Part shown: in pieces, positions 14,214 through 16,311 of the stretch | Layout: each line of letters opens with the position of its first letter | Position numbering within the stretch: position 1 is the first letter of the stretch | Assembly (NCBI GenBank): GCA_016763235.1 | Contig: JAESUE010000295.1 | Coordinates: 1 to 16,311 of the forward strand | Direction: 5' to 3' | From: Pseudomonadales bacterium | GTDB lineage: Bacteria > Pseudomonadota > Gammaproteobacteria > Pseudomonadales > UBA3067 | Length of the DNA: 16,311 bases | The notes under the pieces: generated by a model | What the model was told of the DNA's origin: nothing | The model's input: only the letters and a program-made list of their open reading frames with translations | The model's database searches: none | Position numbers and translations under genes: made by a program

Positions 14214-15251
14214 ATGACCCAGTTTATTCAATTACATATGTTGACCGCCTACCCACCCTCCAACCTTAATCGAGATGATTTAGGTCGCCCCAAAACTGCC
14301 ATAGTCGGTGGCACTGAACGGCTGCGAATCTCTTCTCAGAGCTTAAAGCGAGCCTGGCGTACCAGCGAACATTTTCAGGATGCGCTCAGTGATTTTCAGG
14401 GTACGCGCACCAAGCGTTTGGGTGAAAAGGTTTATCAGCACTTGATCGACAAAGAAGTGACGGAAAAGCTGGCCGCGGAATGGAGCAGCGCCATTGCAGG
14501 GGCATTCGGTAAAGTTAAAAAAGACAAACCGATGGAGATAGAACAATTGGCCCATGTTTCCCCTGAGGAATGGTCGGCCGTCATGGCCTTGGCTGCCACA
14601 CTGGCTACAGAAAATCGTGCCCCAGAAGACAAAGAATTAGCGTTATTGAGAGCAACGCCGAAGGCGGTTGATATCGCGCTGTTCGGCAGGATGTTGGCCT
14701 CCAGCCCCGCCTATAATGTGGAAGCAGCGGCCCAGGTTAGCCACGCATTTACCGTAAATCCGGTAAAAATAGAAGATGATTTTTTCACCGCTGTGGATGA
14801 CCTCAACAGCCATGAAGAAGATGCTGGCGCTGGGCATATGGGCGATGCCGGTTTTGGCTCCGGTGTGTTTTATCTTTACTGCTGCATCAATAAAGACCTG
14901 CTGGTGAATAATCTACAAAATGATGAGGCTCTCGCTAAACAAACCATCACTGCATTGCTGCAGTCCGCCGCCACGGTGGCCCCCACGGGTAAGCAGAATA
15001 GCTTTGCGTCACGGGCTTATACCTCATACCTACTGGCGGAAAAAGGCAGTCAGCAGCCGCGTTCATTATCTGTAGCCTTTTTGCAGGCGGCACGTGGCGG
15101 CAATCCGCTGGACCTCGCGATAAAAAGTCTTGAAACCCAACGCAGTAATTTTGAAACTGCCTACGGTGCTTGTGCAGACGGGCACAAAACAATGAATGTG
15201 CAAAACGGTGAAGGCAGTCTTGCCGACATTATTCAATTCGTGACGGAGTGA
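14214..15251 (+). CDS. cas7: Cascade backbone protein Cas7e (CasC/Cse4)
   Basis: A 345-residue RAMP-fold backbone subunit that would form the six-copy crRNA-binding filament. The start MTQFIQLHMLTAYPPSNLNR, then GRPKTAIVGGTERLRISSQS (about 24-43) and LKRAWR, is the standard Cas7e opening. AAAQVSHAFTVNP with EDDFFTAVDDL (about 175-203) is the thumb/hairpin that folds over the guide every sixth base. GAGHMGDAGFGSGVFYLY (about 208-225) is also conserved. E. coli CasC has 363 residues. It starts 2 bases after cse2, with AGGGAG at 14201-14206. Confidence 0.95.
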   Translation: MTQFIQLHMLTAYPPSNLNRDDLGRPKTAIVGGTERLRISSQSLKRAWRTSEHFQDALSDFQGTRTKRLGEKVYQHLIDKEVTEKLAAEWSSAIAGAFGKVKKDKPMEIEQLAHVSPEEWSAVMALAATLATENRAPEDKELALLRATPKAVDIALFGRMLASSPAYNVEAAAQVSHAFTVNPVKIEDDFFTAVDDLNSHEEDAGAGHMGDAGFGSGVFYLYCCINKDLLVNNLQNDEALAKQTITALLQSAATVAPTGKQNSFASRAYTSYLLAEKGSQQPRSLSVAFLQAARGGNPLDLAIKSLETQRSNFETAYGACADGHKTMNVQNGEGSLADIIQFVTE

Positions 15252-15253
15252 AT

Positions 15254-15982
15254 ATGCGGGATTATCTGGTATTTCAACTCTATGCGCCGTTGGCCTCCTG
15301 GGGCGATCAGGCGGTGGGGCAGGTGCGGCCTTCGGCGGATCATCCTTCGCGCTCGGCTCTGCTGGGATTGATGGCCGCCGCACTGGGCATCGACCGTGCT
15401 GACGAACAGCAGCAATTGCAGCTTAACGAGAGCTGCCATTTTGGCATTAAACTCTACACGCCCGGTTTGGCCATGCGAGATTTCCACACCGCACAGGTGC
15501 CGCCAAGCAATAAAAAAACCAAACATCTCTACACCCGACGGGATGAATTAAACGAAGCTAAAATTGGCACGATTTTATCTTTTCGAAGTTATCGTCAGGA
15601 CAGTTTCAGTGTCGTGGCGCTATGGCTTGAGGCTGGCTGTAAACACACCTTGCCCGAACTCAGTCAAGCACTCAGCCAACCCCATTATCACCTCTACCTG
15701 GGGCGCAAAGCTTGCCCTCTGGCAGTGCCTTTGAATTCGATGTTGGCCCGTTGCGAATCTATGAAACAAGCCCTCGATAACTACCTGGTTGCCACCGAAC
15801 TTACGTCACTCGTCGCCAAACAACAGCCGCGCTACTACTGGGAACCCAATGACCATAGCGGCCTAAAAGAAACCTTCCGTACGTCCCGTTACGACCAACC
15901 CATCAGTCGCCAGCGCTGGCAATTCGCCAGCCGTGATGAAGCGGTCTTTCTGGCGGGGGAGGATCAACATGTATCTCAGTAA
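15254..15982 (+). CDS. cas5e: Cascade subunit Cas5e (CasD)
   Basis: A 242-residue RAMP subunit that caps the 5' handle of the crRNA. MRDYLVFQLYAPLASWGDQA, then VRPSADHPSRSALLGLMAAA (residues 23-42), matches the Cas5e N-terminal domain, including S-W-G and the P-x-x-S-x-L-x-G-L segment. Later RRDELNEAKIGTILSFRSYR (about 94-113) and YHLYLGRKACPL (about 144-155) are typical. I chose ATG 15254, with CGGAG at 15244-15248; the in-frame GTG at 15248 would add two residues and overlap the Shine-Dalgarno. It sits 2 bases after cas7 and overlaps cas6e by 14 bases. E. coli CasD has 224 residues. Confidence 0.94.
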   Translation: MRDYLVFQLYAPLASWGDQAVGQVRPSADHPSRSALLGLMAAALGIDRADEQQQLQLNESCHFGIKLYTPGLAMRDFHTAQVPPSNKKTKHLYTRRDELNEAKIGTILSFRSYRQDSFSVVALWLEAGCKHTLPELSQALSQPHYHLYLGRKACPLAVPLNSMLARCESMKQALDNYLVATELTSLVAKQQPRYYWEPNDHSGLKETFRTSRYDQPISRQRWQFASRDEAVFLAGEDQHVSQ

Positions 15983-16311
15983 AATCACCTACTCCCCAGT
16001 ACATCGCGCGGAAATGGTTAAGGCGCTGACCCAACACCGCAAACTGTTTTACGAACACCAGATGATCTGGAATCTGATGCCACAGGACGCAGATGCCGAC
16101 CGGGATTTCCTCTATCGCAGAGAAGATAGCGAGCGTGTGCCATTCTACTATCTGCTATCGGCGCGCGAACCGGAGAATCCGCCGGAGTTTTTACAGGTTC
16201 AAACCAAACCCTTCGCTCCTCAACTTAACGTGGGTGACTCTTGTGCGTTCAGCTTGCGCGCCAACGCGGTGGTGACCCGTAAAGCTAATGATCACAGTAA
16301 AAAACGTATTC
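15969..16311 (+). CDS. cas6e: Cas6e crRNA endoribonuclease (CasE/Cse3), 3' truncated by window edge
   Basis: The first 114 codons of the pre-crRNA processing nuclease, which cuts each repeat and stays bound to the 3' hairpin. MYLSKITYSPVHRAEM is the standard opening. FYEHQMIWNLMP (27-38) aligns with the E. coli YQLHQGLWHLFP region, so H30 corresponds to the catalytic His20. DADADRDFLYRRE (about 40-52) and YYLLSAREPE (about 59-68) follow as in the family. The usual length is about 200-230 residues, so roughly half is missing, including the C-terminal glycine-rich loop. The ATG lies inside the end of cas5e, implying coupled translation. cas1, cas2 and the array would be expected next. Confidence 0.92.
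   Translation, partial: MYLSKITYSPVHRAEMVKALTQHRKLFYEHQMIWNLMPQDADADRDFLYRREDSERVPFYYLLSAREPENPPEFLQVQTKPFAPQLNVGDSCAFSLRANAVVTRKANDHSKKRI

Noticed and set aside
16093..16275. Alternate-frame opening inside cas6e
   Set aside because: It is out of frame with the clear Cas6e sequence and has no independent support.

Overview
The window looks like a chromosomal accessory region from a gammaproteobacterium, possibly marine. This rests on the gene families present: a type I-E CRISPR-Cas operon, an IS4-family element, and a DUF1302/LolA-like/RND exporter set. No rRNA or housekeeping marker is present, so the assignment is soft. By eye, the left part (about 1-8200) is more A+T-rich than the cas operon, which suggests the blocks have different histories.

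Left block (1-6496). The first ~130 bases look like the 5' end of an ISL3-type insertion sequence on the minus strand, cut by the window edge. Then come ~500 bases without a recognisable gene, holding an imperfect nested hairpin (258-325) and, just before the first gene, a sigma70-like promoter overlapped by two palindromes. Five co-oriented genes follow: an RND/MMPL inner-membrane exporter, a TetR regulator, a periplasmic LolA-like lipoprotein-sorting protein, a DUF1302 outer-membrane beta-barrel and a class II c-type cytochrome. The inner-membrane pump, periplasmic carrier and outer-membrane barrel could form one trans-envelope path for a hydrophobic substrate. TetR probably controls the set through the palindromes. 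The role of the cytochrome is unclear.

Middle block (6569-9260). A complete IS4-family element (6569-8167, 41-bp terminal inverted repeats with one mismatch) carries a transposase frame broken by two mutually compensating single-base shifts in A-runs. It ends in a 14-bp tandem repeat made from its own terminal sequence. Next is a type II toxin-antitoxin pair (RHH antitoxin, ParE/RelE-fold toxin). It is followed by a 439-bp gene-free stretch containing more copies of the IS-end sequence, a hairpin, a likely terminator and the probable cas promoter. The toxin-antitoxin pair is thus bracketed by IS-end-like sequence and sits directly upstream of the cas genes in the same orientation.

Right block (9265-16311). 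A type I-E interference operon in canonical order: cas3, cse1 (casA/cas8e), cse2 (casB), cas7e (casC), cas5e (casD) and the first 114 codons of cas6e (casE). Spacing is very tight, so it is probably one transcript. Cas3 keeps its HD nuclease and helicase motifs and Cas6e keeps its likely catalytic histidine, so the interference machinery looks intact as far as it is visible. No CRISPR array, leader, cas1 or cas2 lies in the window; they would be expected beyond the right edge. I found no clearly undescribed system. The best candidates for a second look are the RND/LolA-like/DUF1302/cytochrome cluster and the IS-end-bracketed toxin-antitoxin module beside the cas operon.
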